Shown in pieces: positions 26,930-36,421 of a stretch of 64,000 nucleotides of DNA; the first letter of the stretch is position 1, and each line of letters starts with the position of its first letter. The stretch comes from Chitinophagales bacterium (GTDB lineage Bacteria; Bacteroidota; Bacteroidia; Chitinophagales; UBA2359). The notes under the pieces are model-generated. The model worked only from the letters and a program-made list of their open reading frames with translations, was not told where the DNA came from and ran no database searches. The translations under genes were made by a program, and so were the position numbers. The stretch is taken from assembly GCA_041392475.1 (NCBI GenBank), contig JAWKLZ010000001.1, forward strand, positions 3,534,001-3,598,000, in the 5' to 3' direction.

Positions 26930-28270
26930 ATGAAAATCATTATTGCAGGTGCTGGAGACATGGGTTTTCACCTTGCACGTTTGTTGGCGAGTGAATCGCA
27001 AGATATTATATTGATAGATACCAATCAACAAGTATTGGATTACGCACAATCACATTTGGATGTTTTTGTTCTAAAGGGAAACATCACTTCCATTAAAACC
27101 CTACAAGAAGCCGAAGTACATCGAGCGGACTTATTGGTAGCTGTCACTTCATCGGAGGAAAACAATTTGATTGGAGCCATTCTTGGTAAAAAAATGGGCG
27201 CAAAAATGACCCTAGCCAGAGTAGATCATGAAGAATATACCTTGCCAGAGCATGTTGGAACTTTTGAACAACTTGGTATCGATGCGCTTATTTCTCCTCG
27301 AAAATTGGCTGCAAAGGAAATCTCAAGACTTATCAATCGAGCTGCATTGACCGATGTTTTTGAGTTTGAGCAAGGTAAATTGTTTTTGATTGGAATTACC
27401 CTCGATAGCAATTCTCCTATCATCAATCTTTCTGTTTTGGAAACGGCACACCTCAATCCCGACTTGGTATTTCAGCCTATTGCAGTTCTTCGTGAGCAAA
27501 AAACCATCATTCCAAGAAGCAATACGGTTTTTCAGGTGAATGATCATGTTTACTTTATTACACAGAAAAAATACATTGATACCATCCTGCAAGTAACGGG
27601 AAAAGAACCTATTTCGGTCAAAAGAGTGATGATATTGGGTGGCGGAATCACTGGGCGATTGACTGCTTCAATGCTTGAAGATAAGTATCAGGTGATTTTG
27701 GTGGAAAACAATCAGGAAAAATGCTACAATTTGGCAGAAAGACTCCCTAAAACATTGGTGATTTATGGTGATGGCAGGGATGTGCAACTTCTTGAAGAAG
27801 AAGGATTAGAAGGAATGGATGCCTTTATTGCAGTGACACCAAACTCTGAAACCAACATCATCACCAGCCTAATTGCAAAAAAACATGGCGTAAAACGTAC
27901 GATTGCTTTGGTCGAAAACATCGAATACATTCACCTCTCCCAAAACATTGGGGTGGACACTTTGATTAACCGCAAATTGATTGCTGCCAACAATATTTTC
28001 CGCTACATCAGAAGGGGGCAAATTGAAGACATTACAAGCTTGCATGGTGTAGATGCAGAAGTAATTGAATTTGTGGTGAAAAAAAATTCAGCTGTCACCA
28101 AAAAAGAAATCAAAAACTTGTCATTTCCTGAAAATGCCCTGATTGGTGGGGTGATTAGGGGTAATGAAAGTCATATTCCAAGAGGTGATTTTCGCATTGC
28201 TGAAGGAGATAAAGTAGTTGTTTTTGCAATGCCCAACGCTATCAGTACCATTGAACGGCTATTCAATTGA
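26930..28270 (+). CDS. trkA: Trk potassium transport regulator TrkA
   Basis: 446 residues with two RCK modules in tandem. Each starts with a Rossmann nucleotide-binding motif: IIIAGAGDMGFHLARLL at the N-terminus and MILGGGITGRLTASML near residue 230. Each ends with a TrkA_C domain. The cytoplasmic protein gates the TrkH/KtrB channel in response to NAD(H) or ATP/ADP. I chose the ATG at 26930 because it gives the conserved MKIIIAGAG start; the upstream Met adds only eight odd residues. Followed 8 bp later by trkH. Confidence 0.95.
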   Translation: MKIIIAGAGDMGFHLARLLASESQDIILIDTNQQVLDYAQSHLDVFVLKGNITSIKTLQEAEVHRADLLVAVTSSEENNLIGAILGKKMGAKMTLARVDHEEYTLPEHVGTFEQLGIDALISPRKLAAKEISRLINRAALTDVFEFEQGKLFLIGITLDSNSPIINLSVLETAHLNPDLVFQPIAVLREQKTIIPRSNTVFQVNDHVYFITQKKYIDTILQVTGKEPISVKRVMILGGGITGRLTASMLEDKYQVILVENNQEKCYNLAERLPKTLVIYGDGRDVQLLEEEGLEGMDAFIAVTPNSETNIITSLIAKKHGVKRTIALVENIEYIHLSQNIGVDTLINRKLIAANNIFRYIRRGQIEDITSLHGVDAEVIEFVVKKNSAVTKKEIKNLSFPENALIGGVIRGNESHIPRGDFRIAEGDKVVVFAMPNAISTIERLFN

Positions 28271-28278
28271 TAAGTTAA

Positions 28279-29733
28279 ATGATAAACTTCCGAATTATAG
28301 GCAATTTGTTGGGTGTGTTGTTGCTAATTGTTGGGGTATTGATGCTTACTGCCCTTCCTTTTTCCTTTTATTTTCATAGCGGTGACCATTACACCCTGTT
28401 GATTTCCAGCGGCATTAGCATTGTAATTGGAGGCGCATTGTGGAAATTCAAAGAAAATACAAATACTCCTCCTAATATTCGCAAACGTGAAGGTTATTTG
28501 GTCGTGACCTTGGGATGGGTGGTGATGTCTCTATTTGGAATGTTGCCTTATATAATCAGTGGATCAATCCCAGATGTTAGCGATGCTTTTTTTGAAACCA
28601 TGTCGGGGTTTACAACTACAGGGGCATCTATTTTAAACGACATTGAAGGGATGCCGAAAGGAATCCTTTTTTGGCGAAGTATGACGCAATGGATTGGAGG
28701 AATGGGGATTATCGTACTCACTATTGCTATTTTACCCATTTTGGGAATTGGTGGAATGGATTTGTTCGTTGCAGAAGCACCTGGGCCTACTTCCGATAAA
28801 CTGCACCCTCGTATTAAAGAAACAGCAAAACGTTTGTGGGGAATTTACGTTTTTCTGACGTTTTCATTGATGCTCTTGCTCATTGCAGGAAGAATGTCTT
28901 TCTACGATGCCATCAACCATGCACTGACTACAATGGCCACTGGTGGTTTTTCTACCCAAAACGCCAGTATTGTTAACTACTCTCCTTTCATTCAATATGT
29001 TTTGGTAGTCTTTATGTTTTTTGCAGGCACCAACTTTTCCTTGATTTATTTTGGATTGAAGGGTGCGCCCAAAAAGATTTGGGAGAGCGAAGAGTTTAGA
29101 ACCTATCTATTTGTTTCTCTACTCATGACTTTTCTCATCACCTTAGGCGCTTACAGTGTACGAGAAGCCCCTTTCGAGCAAGTTTTCCGAGATGTTTTAT
29201 TTCAAGTTGTTTCTTTGATAACTACAACGGGTTTTGTATCAGCCGACTACACAAGCTGGGCACCTTATTTGACAGTTATTTGTTTCGCGTTGATGTTTTT
29301 AGGAGCATCTGCAGGTTCTACAAGTGGCGGTATCAAAATGATTCGACATTATGTGATGGTCAAAAACGGAATGCTTGAATTCAAACGTTTATTACATCCT
29401 CGTGCCATTGTTCCACTTACCGTCAATGGAAAACGATTGACGCCCAATATTGTCACCAATGTCTTGGTATTCTTGATATTGTACCTCAATGTATTTGTCA
29501 TCAGTACTATCATTATGAGCATGGTAGGCTTGGACTTGCCTACTTCAATGGGTGCTGTTGCTACGACCTTAGGAAATGTAGGCCCTGGGATTGGTACGAT
29601 TGGCCCGATGGATAATTTTAGTGGTGTATCATCGGTGGGCAAATGGTTTTTGTCGTTTTTGATGCTTGTTGGAAGATTGGAATTGTTCACCGTCTTGATT
29701 TTGTTCACGCCTTATTTTTGGAGGGCGAATTAG
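28279..29733 (+). CDS. trkH: Trk-type potassium uptake channel subunit TrkH
   Basis: 484 residues, an integral membrane protein of the TrkH/TrkG/KtrB superfamily with about ten hydrophobic segments. The four pore-loop selectivity motifs are visible: ETMSGFTTTGASI, TTMATGGFSTQNAS, SLITTTGFVSADY and TTLGNVGPGIGTIGP. The translocon partner of TrkA, transcribed with it (8-bp gap). Confidence 0.95.
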   Translation: MINFRIIGNLLGVLLLIVGVLMLTALPFSFYFHSGDHYTLLISSGISIVIGGALWKFKENTNTPPNIRKREGYLVVTLGWVVMSLFGMLPYIISGSIPDVSDAFFETMSGFTTTGASILNDIEGMPKGILFWRSMTQWIGGMGIIVLTIAILPILGIGGMDLFVAEAPGPTSDKLHPRIKETAKRLWGIYVFLTFSLMLLLIAGRMSFYDAINHALTTMATGGFSTQNASIVNYSPFIQYVLVVFMFFAGTNFSLIYFGLKGAPKKIWESEEFRTYLFVSLLMTFLITLGAYSVREAPFEQVFRDVLFQVVSLITTTGFVSADYTSWAPYLTVICFALMFLGASAGSTSGGIKMIRHYVMVKNGMLEFKRLLHPRAIVPLTVNGKRLTPNIVTNVLVFLILYLNVFVISTIIMSMVGLDLPTSMGAVATTLGNVGPGIGTIGPMDNFSGVSSVGKWFLSFLMLVGRLELFTVLILFTPYFWRAN

Positions 29734-29772
29734 ATTTAGGAATACAGAGTTGTTGATGCTCACAGAATTCTA

Positions 29773-30261
29773 CTATTCCACCACAAAATCATAGGTCGCT
29801 GGCGGCCCTGCCAAAAAAGGCTTCATGGCTGCTTTGGCTTGGATATGTCGCTCATCTGCTTGGTATTTTTGGTAATCCTCTTTCGTTTGAAAACCCATTT
29901 GCATTACCACATCATAATCCGATAAAGCCCTTTCATCGCCCAAATCTTCGAAATCTCCTACATGCAAATTTTTCACTTCTGCAATGTCGGCTAACCTCTT
30001 CAATGTGTTCATCAAAGCAGTTTTATCTTCTGCCGAAATATCGTCTTTTACCTTCAAAAATACAAGGTGAACCAATGGCGTTTGTTGTGCCGAAACGATG
30101 GATGACATTTCTTTTCGAAGATTGGCCAAATCAGTCGTTTTTTGTTGTAACTGGGTTTGTAAACCCTCTAATTCGGTTTGCAAATTGGAGTCGGGTACTT
30201 GCCGACAACTGGAAAACAAACAAACAACAAGAAAAAAGGAGAGAATGGAGTTTTTCATCAT
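29773..30261 (-). CDS. Lipoprotein with Dabb (stress-response A/B barrel) domain
   Basis: 162 residues. A lipobox ends the signal peptide (VCLFSSCRQ, Cys about 19). A short coiled coil (about 28-55, LQTELEGLQTQLQQKTTDLANLRKEM) leads to a Dabb domain (about 62-160, VHLVFLKVKDDISAEDK, HVGDFEDL, DYDVVMQMGFQTKEDYQKYQADERHI). Dabb domains form dimeric alpha-beta barrels with varied enzyme or binding roles. The envelope-anchored coiled-coil version is Bacteroidota-like. Function unknown. Confidence 0.87.
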   Translation of the reverse strand: MMKNSILSFFLVVCLFSSCRQVPDSNLQTELEGLQTQLQQKTTDLANLRKEMSSIVSAQQTPLVHLVFLKVKDDISAEDKTALMNTLKRLADIAEVKNLHVGDFEDLGDERALSDYDVVMQMGFQTKEDYQKYQADERHIQAKAAMKPFLAGPPATYDFVVE

Positions 30262-30374
30262 TGGAGTGGAAATTTAACTTTTTTCGTTTTTCGGTTATGA
30301 CATGCCAATATAGAAAAAAAATGAATACCAAAGACTGACATCTATTTTATTTCAAGGTTTTGCAATTCCCAAAA

Positions 30375-32687
30375 CTACCAAATTAAAGTTATATTTCCTC
30401 TCACCAACAAAGGTTTATCCTGATCATTTCTATCCACTGCTTCCAAGTAGTAGGGATACACGCCCACATTTTGTTTGTCATTTTTAAATATCCCATCCCA
30501 TCCTTCCAGAGGATTGGAGGTTTCAAATACAGGCTCACCCGAACGGTTGTAAATTGCAAATTTAATCAATTCCACACCTTGATTCAATACAGGAAGAATT
30601 TGGTCATTCACTCCATCCCCATTTGGAGAGAAAGCCGTTGGTACAATGACACGTTGTGGGTTATTGGGTTCAGGGTTTTCGCAGGTTTCTAATTCGATGA
30701 CAATCGAATCACTGCCACTGCCACAATCGGTAAAAACGGTAACGGAGTATGTACCTGCTTGATTGACCGTCAATTGACTAACCGTAGAAGCGTCCGACCA
30801 CAGATACGATTCAAAACCATTTCCTGCATCCAAAACCGTATTTTCGCCTTCGCAAATCGTCAAAGTATCGGGTCCCAAGTCAATTGTAGGGTTGACCATT
30901 GCAGCAAAATTTACTTCCACCTCATCCATTGCCGTACAACCATCTGCATTGCTTACCGTTACAGCATAAGTACCAGAAACCGTTGCAGTAAAAGTAGCAG
31001 TTTGAGAACCATCTTGCCACAAATAACCTGCAAAAACGCCGCCAGCAGTCAATACAACATCTGTTCCTTCACATTCGTCAATAGGGTCGCCCAAATCAGG
31101 CATTGGCCTTCCCAAAACATCTACCATCATGGAAGCCGTAGCTGTACAACCCGCACCGTCTGTAACCGTCACAGAGTAAGTGCCGTTTACCATTGGGCTT
31201 GCTTGTGGCATTGCAGCCGAAGCATCATCTAAGTCATTATTTGGCAACCATTCATACGTGAGATCACCCGTTGCATTGAGAACCTCTACACTCAAACCAA
31301 CACTTTCACCTTCACATACGGTCAATTGATTTTGAGTTGCCTCTGCCTCCAAATCGCAGCAAACAGACTTTGACTGAAAAATTGCTGATTGAGGTGAAAT
31401 GAGAATATCTTGAAGAATAGGAAGCGGTACATTGCTAAAATTCGGATTGATAGCTGTATTGCTGAATGTACAATTTGAACTACTGATATTGAGGACTTCT
31501 GAATTGCAGTCATCTATGCTTTGAAGGTCTGTTTGTAAAAGGTATAGATCTTCTGCATTTGCAGTAAAACCATTGGTAGTTGTAGCCATCAAAATACTTG
31601 TACCCATCAGAACCATTTTTTTAGCAGATTCAGGAACTTTCACCGATTCATTACCTGTACTGCCGTACCTATATGCATTCAATACATTTCCCTGTACATC
31701 TGTTTGAGTTAATTGAAGGTCAAGGTGACTGCCATTTTTAACTGAAGAAGCAAATACATAATCGCTATTTAGCATTTCTACCATATCTACAATCACATCC
31801 TCATTGGCTGGTCCCAGCGTTTTTGTCCATGACAACGCTCCTGTATCATCCAATTTTACGACTACTTCATTGAAGGTTGAGCCTCCACAGCTTAGCGTTT
31901 TTCCGTACAACAAATAACCTCCATCACTCGTCAAAATATTTCGATATGCAATGTCTCGATTAGCACTCCCAATTGACAAGGCACGCAGCAAAGTACCATT
32001 GTTGGCTTCATCAATGTCCAGCACCAGCATGTTCTCGCCATTGCCTGTAAAACTCGATTCAACACCAGAAGCCACGATTGTCCCGTCTGCTTTTTCCTGC
32101 AAATCATAAATAGCCTCAAAACCTGTGCTGCCCAATGCTTTAGACCACAAAAGAGTCTGTCCATCCCATCGAAGTTTACCTACCCAAGCATTTGGTGGGT
32201 TGTTGTTGCTCTGCAATGAACCTCCTAACAAATACCCATTAGCAGAGACCTGCAAAATAGCATAAGCCTTTTCGGTACTATTGTCATTACCGATAAATTT
32301 TTGCCAAACAATACTACCATCCGCTTTGATTTTCAACACATAAATTTGCTCATTGAAAGGAGTAATACTTTTTGAACTACCTACAACCGCATAACCTCCA
32401 TCGTTGGTAACTGTGATATCGTAGGCTGTATCATCATTGATTCCGCCATAAGTATTTGCCCACACTATATTGCCATTGTTGTCCATTTCCATCACCAATA
32501 CATCTGCCTGTCCAGCTCCGCTACTTGTTGTCGAGCCAGCCAACATGAAACCATTGTTAGTCGGCAGGATAGAATTGATATTTTCATTGCCAGTACCACC
32601 GTAGATGTTTTGGCGGATTTGGGCGAAGGAGTTAGAGGGAAAAAAAAATAGGCTTAAACAAATAAAAAGTAATAATCTAAAGTACAT
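30375..32687 (-). CDS. Large surface protein with gliding-associated (CHU_C) C-terminus
   Basis: 770 residues from the ATG at 32687, which gives a clean signal peptide (LLLFICLSLFFFPSNSFAQ); the longer frame adds 18 non-signal residues. The N-terminal half, about 25-400, holds repeats of the type DGGYAVVGSSKS...ADGSIVWQKFIG, a propeller-like array. Three SprB/Ig-like repeats follow (LTVCEGESVGLSVEV, DECEGTDVVLTAGGVFAGYLWQDGS, LTICEGENTVLDAGNGFESYLW). The end is a CHU_C domain (VPTAFSPNGDGVNDQ, IYNRSGEPVFE, GWDG, VYPYYLEAV), the type B T9SS sorting signal. Probably a secreted adhesin. Confidence 0.92.
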   Translation of the reverse strand: MYFRLLLFICLSLFFFPSNSFAQIRQNIYGGTGNENINSILPTNNGFMLAGSTTSSGAGQADVLVMEMDNNGNIVWANTYGGINDDTAYDITVTNDGGYAVVGSSKSITPFNEQIYVLKIKADGSIVWQKFIGNDNSTEKAYAILQVSANGYLLGGSLQSNNNPPNAWVGKLRWDGQTLLWSKALGSTGFEAIYDLQEKADGTIVASGVESSFTGNGENMLVLDIDEANNGTLLRALSIGSANRDIAYRNILTSDGGYLLYGKTLSCGGSTFNEVVVKLDDTGALSWTKTLGPANEDVIVDMVEMLNSDYVFASSVKNGSHLDLQLTQTDVQGNVLNAYRYGSTGNESVKVPESAKKMVLMGTSILMATTTNGFTANAEDLYLLQTDLQSIDDCNSEVLNISSSNCTFSNTAINPNFSNVPLPILQDILISPQSAIFQSKSVCCDLEAEATQNQLTVCEGESVGLSVEVLNATGDLTYEWLPNNDLDDASAAMPQASPMVNGTYSVTVTDGAGCTATASMMVDVLGRPMPDLGDPIDECEGTDVVLTAGGVFAGYLWQDGSQTATFTATVSGTYAVTVSNADGCTAMDEVEVNFAAMVNPTIDLGPDTLTICEGENTVLDAGNGFESYLWSDASTVSQLTVNQAGTYSVTVFTDCGSGSDSIVIELETCENPEPNNPQRVIVPTAFSPNGDGVNDQILPVLNQGVELIKFAIYNRSGEPVFETSNPLEGWDGIFKNDKQNVGVYPYYLEAVDRNDQDKPLLVRGNITLIW

Positions 32688-32847
32688 GATATTCAATATT
32701 TTCGGTTCTTTTTTAGGTGGCTTGTTGTAGAATACTTTCAATGTTTAGAATCATCTCAGCATATTTCTCAATACAAAGACAAGTCTATTCTCTGTTTATC
32801 AAAGCTGCAAAAATAGACTTTTTCGGACTATATTGAATTTACCATAT

Positions 32848-32882
32848 CTGCAAACTGTTTGCAGAATTATTGTCTAATTTTG
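32848..32882 (+). promoter_or_regulatory. Palindromic putative operator and -7 box of the ALDH gene
   Basis: A perfect palindrome CTGCAAAC-T-GTTTGCAG (32848-32864) lies 10 bp before a TAATTTTG -7 box (32875-32882), 72 bp upstream of the gene's ATG. It overlaps where the -33 contacts of the sigma factor should be, which is a natural place for a repressor to bind. Confidence 0.55.
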
Positions 32883-32953
32883 CAGTCCCAAAACCATTAA
32901 CGGATTTTAGTGGTTTTAAGTCTAATTACAACAATTTAAAAAGCATAAAAACC

Positions 32954-34507
32954 ATGCCGAGCTTGACTAGTACAGCTATTTCAACGGATTTTTTGACAAA
33001 ATTAGGAATAACCGACTTAAATTCTGGAGTTTCAACAGGACAAGAATGGATAGAAGGAGGTGGAGATGTGATTGCTTCTTATTCGCCTGTGGACGGTGAA
33101 TTGATTGCAAAAGTAAGCACTGCTACCCGTGAGGACTACGACAAAGTAATCGAAAAGGCACAAGCTGCCTTCAAAACTTGGCGCATGATGCCTGCTCCAA
33201 AAAGAGGCGAAATCGTGAGACAATACGGCGAAAAATTGCGTCAATACAAGGATGAATTGGGTAGATTGGTATCTTACGAAATGGGCAAAAGCCTGCAAGA
33301 AGGTTGGGGGGAAGTACAAGAAATGATTGACATCTGCGACTTTGCAGTGGGTTTGTCGCGTCAATTGTATGGCTTGACGATTCACTCCGAAAGACCCAAA
33401 CACAGAATGTACGAACAATGGCATCCTTTGGGTGTAGTGGCCATTATTTCTGCCTTCAATTTCCCTGTGGCAGTATGGGCATGGAATTCGGCTTTGGCTT
33501 GGATCTGTGGTGATGTGTGCGTGTGGAAACCCTCCGAAAAAGCTCCAATTTCTGCAATCGCTTGTATGAACATCATGGCGGAAGTATTGAAGGAAAACGA
33601 TTTGCCAGAAGGTATCAATTGTTTGGTAGTGGGCGACTACAAAGTGGGTGAAATGATGACGACAGACCCTCGTGTGCCTTTGGTTTCTGCAACGGGTTCG
33701 GTGAGGATGGGCAAAATCGTGGGTCAAACCGTAGCGGCAAGATTGGGACGCAGTTTGTTGGAGTTGGGCGGCAACAATGCGATTATTGTGACAGAAGATG
33801 CCGACCTCAATTTGACGCTTATCGGAACTGTTTTTGGTGCAGTTGGTACTTGCGGGCAGCGTTGTACTTCTACCCGTCGCTTGATTGTGCATGAAAGTCT
33901 GTACGATACGGTGAAAGAAAAATTGGCGAATGCGTACCAACAAATTCGTATTGGCAACCCATTGGATGAAAACAACCATGTGGGGCCTTTGATTGACCAC
34001 GATGCAGTGAAAAGTTACCTGCATACGATTGGTGAAATCAAAAAAGCAGGCGGCACTATGCTTGTGGAAGGGGGCGTTTTGGAAGGTGAAGGGTATGAAT
34101 CGGGCTGCTATGTAAAACCTTGTATTGCAGAAGTAGCTGAACAATATGATATTGTGAAACACGAAACGTTTGCGCCGATTTTATACTTATTGAGGTACAG
34201 TACGATTGAAGAAGCGATTGCGATGCAAAATGATGTGCCTCAAGGTTTGTCTTCTGCTATTATGACCACCAACTTGAGAAGTGCGGAGCGTTTTTTGTCA
34301 CATGAGGGTTCTGATTGTGGGATTGCGAATGTGAATATCGGTACTTCGGGTGCTGAAATTGGCGGTGCTTTTGGTGGTGAAAAAGACACAGGAGGCGGAC
34401 GTGAATCGGGTTCTGATTCTTGGAGGGCGTATATGCGTCGTCAAACAAACACGATTAATTACAGCACGCAGTTGCCTTTGGCACAGGGGATTAGTTTTGA
34501 TTTTTAA
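32954..34507 (+). CDS. ALDH7-like aldehyde dehydrogenase (aminoadipate semialdehyde type)
   Basis: 517 residues from the ATG at 32954. Catalytic Cys lies in GTCGQRCTSTRRL, the general-base Glu in LLELGGNNA, and the NAD-binding VSATGSVRMGK is present. The C-terminal GTSGAEIGGAFGGEKDTGG and ESGSDSWRAYMRRQTNTINYS are signatures of the antiquitin/AmaB group, which oxidises alpha-aminoadipic semialdehyde in lysine breakdown. Substrate is inferred from this similarity. The longer TTG-started frame runs over the promoter and is not used. The following gene starts 11 bp later, but looks unrelated. Confidence 0.93.
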   Translation: MPSLTSTAISTDFLTKLGITDLNSGVSTGQEWIEGGGDVIASYSPVDGELIAKVSTATREDYDKVIEKAQAAFKTWRMMPAPKRGEIVRQYGEKLRQYKDELGRLVSYEMGKSLQEGWGEVQEMIDICDFAVGLSRQLYGLTIHSERPKHRMYEQWHPLGVVAIISAFNFPVAVWAWNSALAWICGDVCVWKPSEKAPISAIACMNIMAEVLKENDLPEGINCLVVGDYKVGEMMTTDPRVPLVSATGSVRMGKIVGQTVAARLGRSLLELGGNNAIIVTEDADLNLTLIGTVFGAVGTCGQRCTSTRRLIVHESLYDTVKEKLANAYQQIRIGNPLDENNHVGPLIDHDAVKSYLHTIGEIKKAGGTMLVEGGVLEGEGYESGCYVKPCIAEVAEQYDIVKHETFAPILYLLRYSTIEEAIAMQNDVPQGLSSAIMTTNLRSAERFLSHEGSDCGIANVNIGTSGAEIGGAFGGEKDTGGGRESGSDSWRAYMRRQTNTINYSTQLPLAQGISFDF

Positions 34508-34518
34508 GAATACAAATC

Positions 34519-35379
34519 ATGATACCTAAAAAAGAAACTGCCTATTTGATTGAAGAAATACCGACTGACGGACACAGCCCATTGAAGTTTATATGTACAG
34601 ACCGTGAAATATATTTTTGCAAATACCGAGTTTCTCCAAAAAAAATCGAAATTGATTGTTTGGTGTATGAAGCAATTTGTAGTATCCTATTACGCAAATT
34701 GGAGATTCCTACACCAAACATCGCTTTCGTTGAAGTCAAAGCAGGTTCTTATAACAAAGAGGATTTAATAAAAAACAAATTATATACACAACCTGGTATT
34801 ATTTGTTTTGGCTCTAAGGAACTTCCCAATGCTCAATTGGTTACAGAGTTAGACAAAATCTCAAAAACAGAAGATTTTGAAAAATTTGAAAACCCGAAAG
34901 ATTTAATACGGGTTGCTATTTTTGATTTATGGGTAGGCAATACAGATAGGGGAAAAGGCGGAAGCAACTTTGCACCTGGGCGATCCAATAATTATAATTT
35001 ATTGACAATGCCTTTTGGAAATAAAAAGCAAATCATTGCCTTTGACCACGGTTTTGCTTTTGATGGAGAACACGGACTTGGAATTTTTAACGAAAAATTC
35101 TTGCCAGATATAAAGGGCAAGCTATTTGGGACTCAATTTTTTAATGATATATTGAGTTACATAACTTTAGAGGAAAGAAGACAAATAGCAATAGCATTTA
35201 TTGAAAAGATACAAAAAATGGATGTAGATGCTGTTGTTTCTTCAGTTTATAGTCAATTACCTGTTGATTGGAAACGTATTGAAGGCTTGAAAGACAAAAT
35301 AATAGCATATCTTTCGAGTGGTGAGAGATTAGAGGTTTTAATAAGGATTGTTAATGAACAAATTATAGGTAGTATATGA
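34519..35379 (+). CDS. HipA-like kinase-fold protein
   Basis: 286 residues, AT-rich. The catalytic core of the HipA kinase fold is visible: FDLWVGNTDRGKGG (Asp136, Asn141, Asp143) as the catalytic-loop equivalent, SNNYNLL (Asn160) as the metal ligand, and IIAFDHGFAFDG (Asp176) as the DFG-like Asp. The N-terminal HipA_N domain and the usual HipB antitoxin are absent. Stand-alone HipA-like kinases beside DUF3037 proteins recur in bacteria. It overlaps the next gene by ATGA at 35376-35379, so the two are translationally coupled. Confidence 0.78.
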   Translation: MIPKKETAYLIEEIPTDGHSPLKFICTDREIYFCKYRVSPKKIEIDCLVYEAICSILLRKLEIPTPNIAFVEVKAGSYNKEDLIKNKLYTQPGIICFGSKELPNAQLVTELDKISKTEDFEKFENPKDLIRVAIFDLWVGNTDRGKGGSNFAPGRSNNYNLLTMPFGNKKQIIAFDHGFAFDGEHGLGIFNEKFLPDIKGKLFGTQFFNDILSYITLEERRQIAIAFIEKIQKMDVDAVVSSVYSQLPVDWKRIEGLKDKIIAYLSSGERLEVLIRIVNEQIIGSI

Positions 35380-36224
35380 AATCTTACATCAGTATTCTGT
35401 ATGCAAAAACAAATTCTATCACAGATGAAAAATTATCTATTGGGGTAATTTATTTTTCTGATGACAAAGCTATACTGCGAGTTTCAGAAAAAAAGATAGA
35501 TTTGGTAAAGTATTTAACGAATGCTGAAGTAAGCTCTTTTTTAAGAAGCAATATTCATTTATTTGAAAATAAAATCAATGCAATAAATGAGAAATTGAAG
35601 TTAGACAGTTCTAATAAGGGTATTTTGAACAAAGATTATTTTGAATATTTGAATAAGTATAGTCAAGGATTAATTTTGTTTGAAAAACTGAAACCTATCT
35701 ATAATGGTTTTGGTGAGGAAGAACTGGAAGAAGTGTTGTCAAGATTTATCGGGGAAGATGTTAATTTAACCTCTTTTGAAGAGAATGCAGATGTAGAAAA
35801 TATTAATAATTTAAAGAAGGGAACTAAATATCCTCAAAGGAATAAAAAATTAACTATTCGTCCCGAAATGATAAGTGGAATACTGAAAACAATTACTCTT
35901 ATAGGAGGATATTACAAAAATAATAAAATTCAGTTGTTTAAAAAAATCAACCTATCTAAAAAGCATTATTATGTGATAAGTGATCTGTATGAACTTAAAG
36001 CTCTTCAACATTCTTTGTCAAATAAATTTAATATTGCAGAGGCTAATATTGATATTAATTTGTTAGTAAGTTCTAAAATTGATGATTCAACTCAAAAGGA
36101 TAATGATTTTTTATTGAATGATGATTATACTGTTTTTTACAATGGCAGCGATTGGAGGGAGAAAATAATGTCTTTAGAGGAAGATGGGTACAGGGATATC
36201 AGACAAAAATTAATACTGCAATGA
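35376..36224 (+). CDS. DUF3037-like protein, partner of the HipA-like kinase
   Basis: 282 residues, AT-rich and Lys/Asn-rich. The N-terminus (SYISILYAKTN, EKLSIGVIYFSDDKAILRVS) resembles DUF3037, whose members usually start with a strand ending in NVGVVLF and lie next to HipA-like kinases. The C-terminal half is not recognised. Gene order, ATGA overlap with the kinase and ATGA overlap with the next gene make it a core part of the cassette. Function unknown; a regulator or substrate of the kinase is a guess. Confidence 0.7.
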   Translation: MKSYISILYAKTNSITDEKLSIGVIYFSDDKAILRVSEKKIDLVKYLTNAEVSSFLRSNIHLFENKINAINEKLKLDSSNKGILNKDYFEYLNKYSQGLILFEKLKPIYNGFGEEELEEVLSRFIGEDVNLTSFEENADVENINNLKKGTKYPQRNKKLTIRPEMISGILKTITLIGGYYKNNKIQLFKKINLSKKHYYVISDLYELKALQHSLSNKFNIAEANIDINLLVSSKIDDSTQKDNDFLLNDDYTVFYNGSDWREKIMSLEEDGYRDIRQKLILQ

Positions 36225-36421
36225 AACGGGTAAACATGTCGGACTTCCTTTCCGACCCCAATAGATATAAACTCAAATCGGGGAGCGAACCAAACGCTCC
36301 CCTTTGTCCGTTTGGGAATCACTATCAATGGATTGGATTCGACAAAGCCGAGCAGGAGTTTGTGCGGTTTACGAAGTCGGTGTTTAAGAAATTGGTGAAT
36401 GAGAAAGAGAATAAAAAATGA
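36221..36421 (+). CDS. 66-residue protein of the HipA-like cassette
   Basis: Starts at ATG 36221, which overlaps the previous stop as ATGA. The frame is open 23 codons further upstream, but the coupled start is preferred. The protein begins MKRVNMSDFLSDPNRYKLK, has a CPFGNHYQWIGFD segment and a basic, amphipathic C-terminus (QEFVRFTKSVFKKLVNE). No known family. Its size and position suggest a small accessory or antitoxin-like protein. Confidence 0.6.
   Translation: MKRVNMSDFLSDPNRYKLKSGSEPNAPLCPFGNHYQWIGFDKAEQEFVRFTKSVFKKLVNEKENKK

Noticed and set aside
33032..34162. A long minus-strand frame (376 codons) opposite the aldehyde dehydrogenase
   Set aside because: Antisense to a strongly conserved enzyme; composition (many His, Phe, Cys) is typical of a shadow frame.
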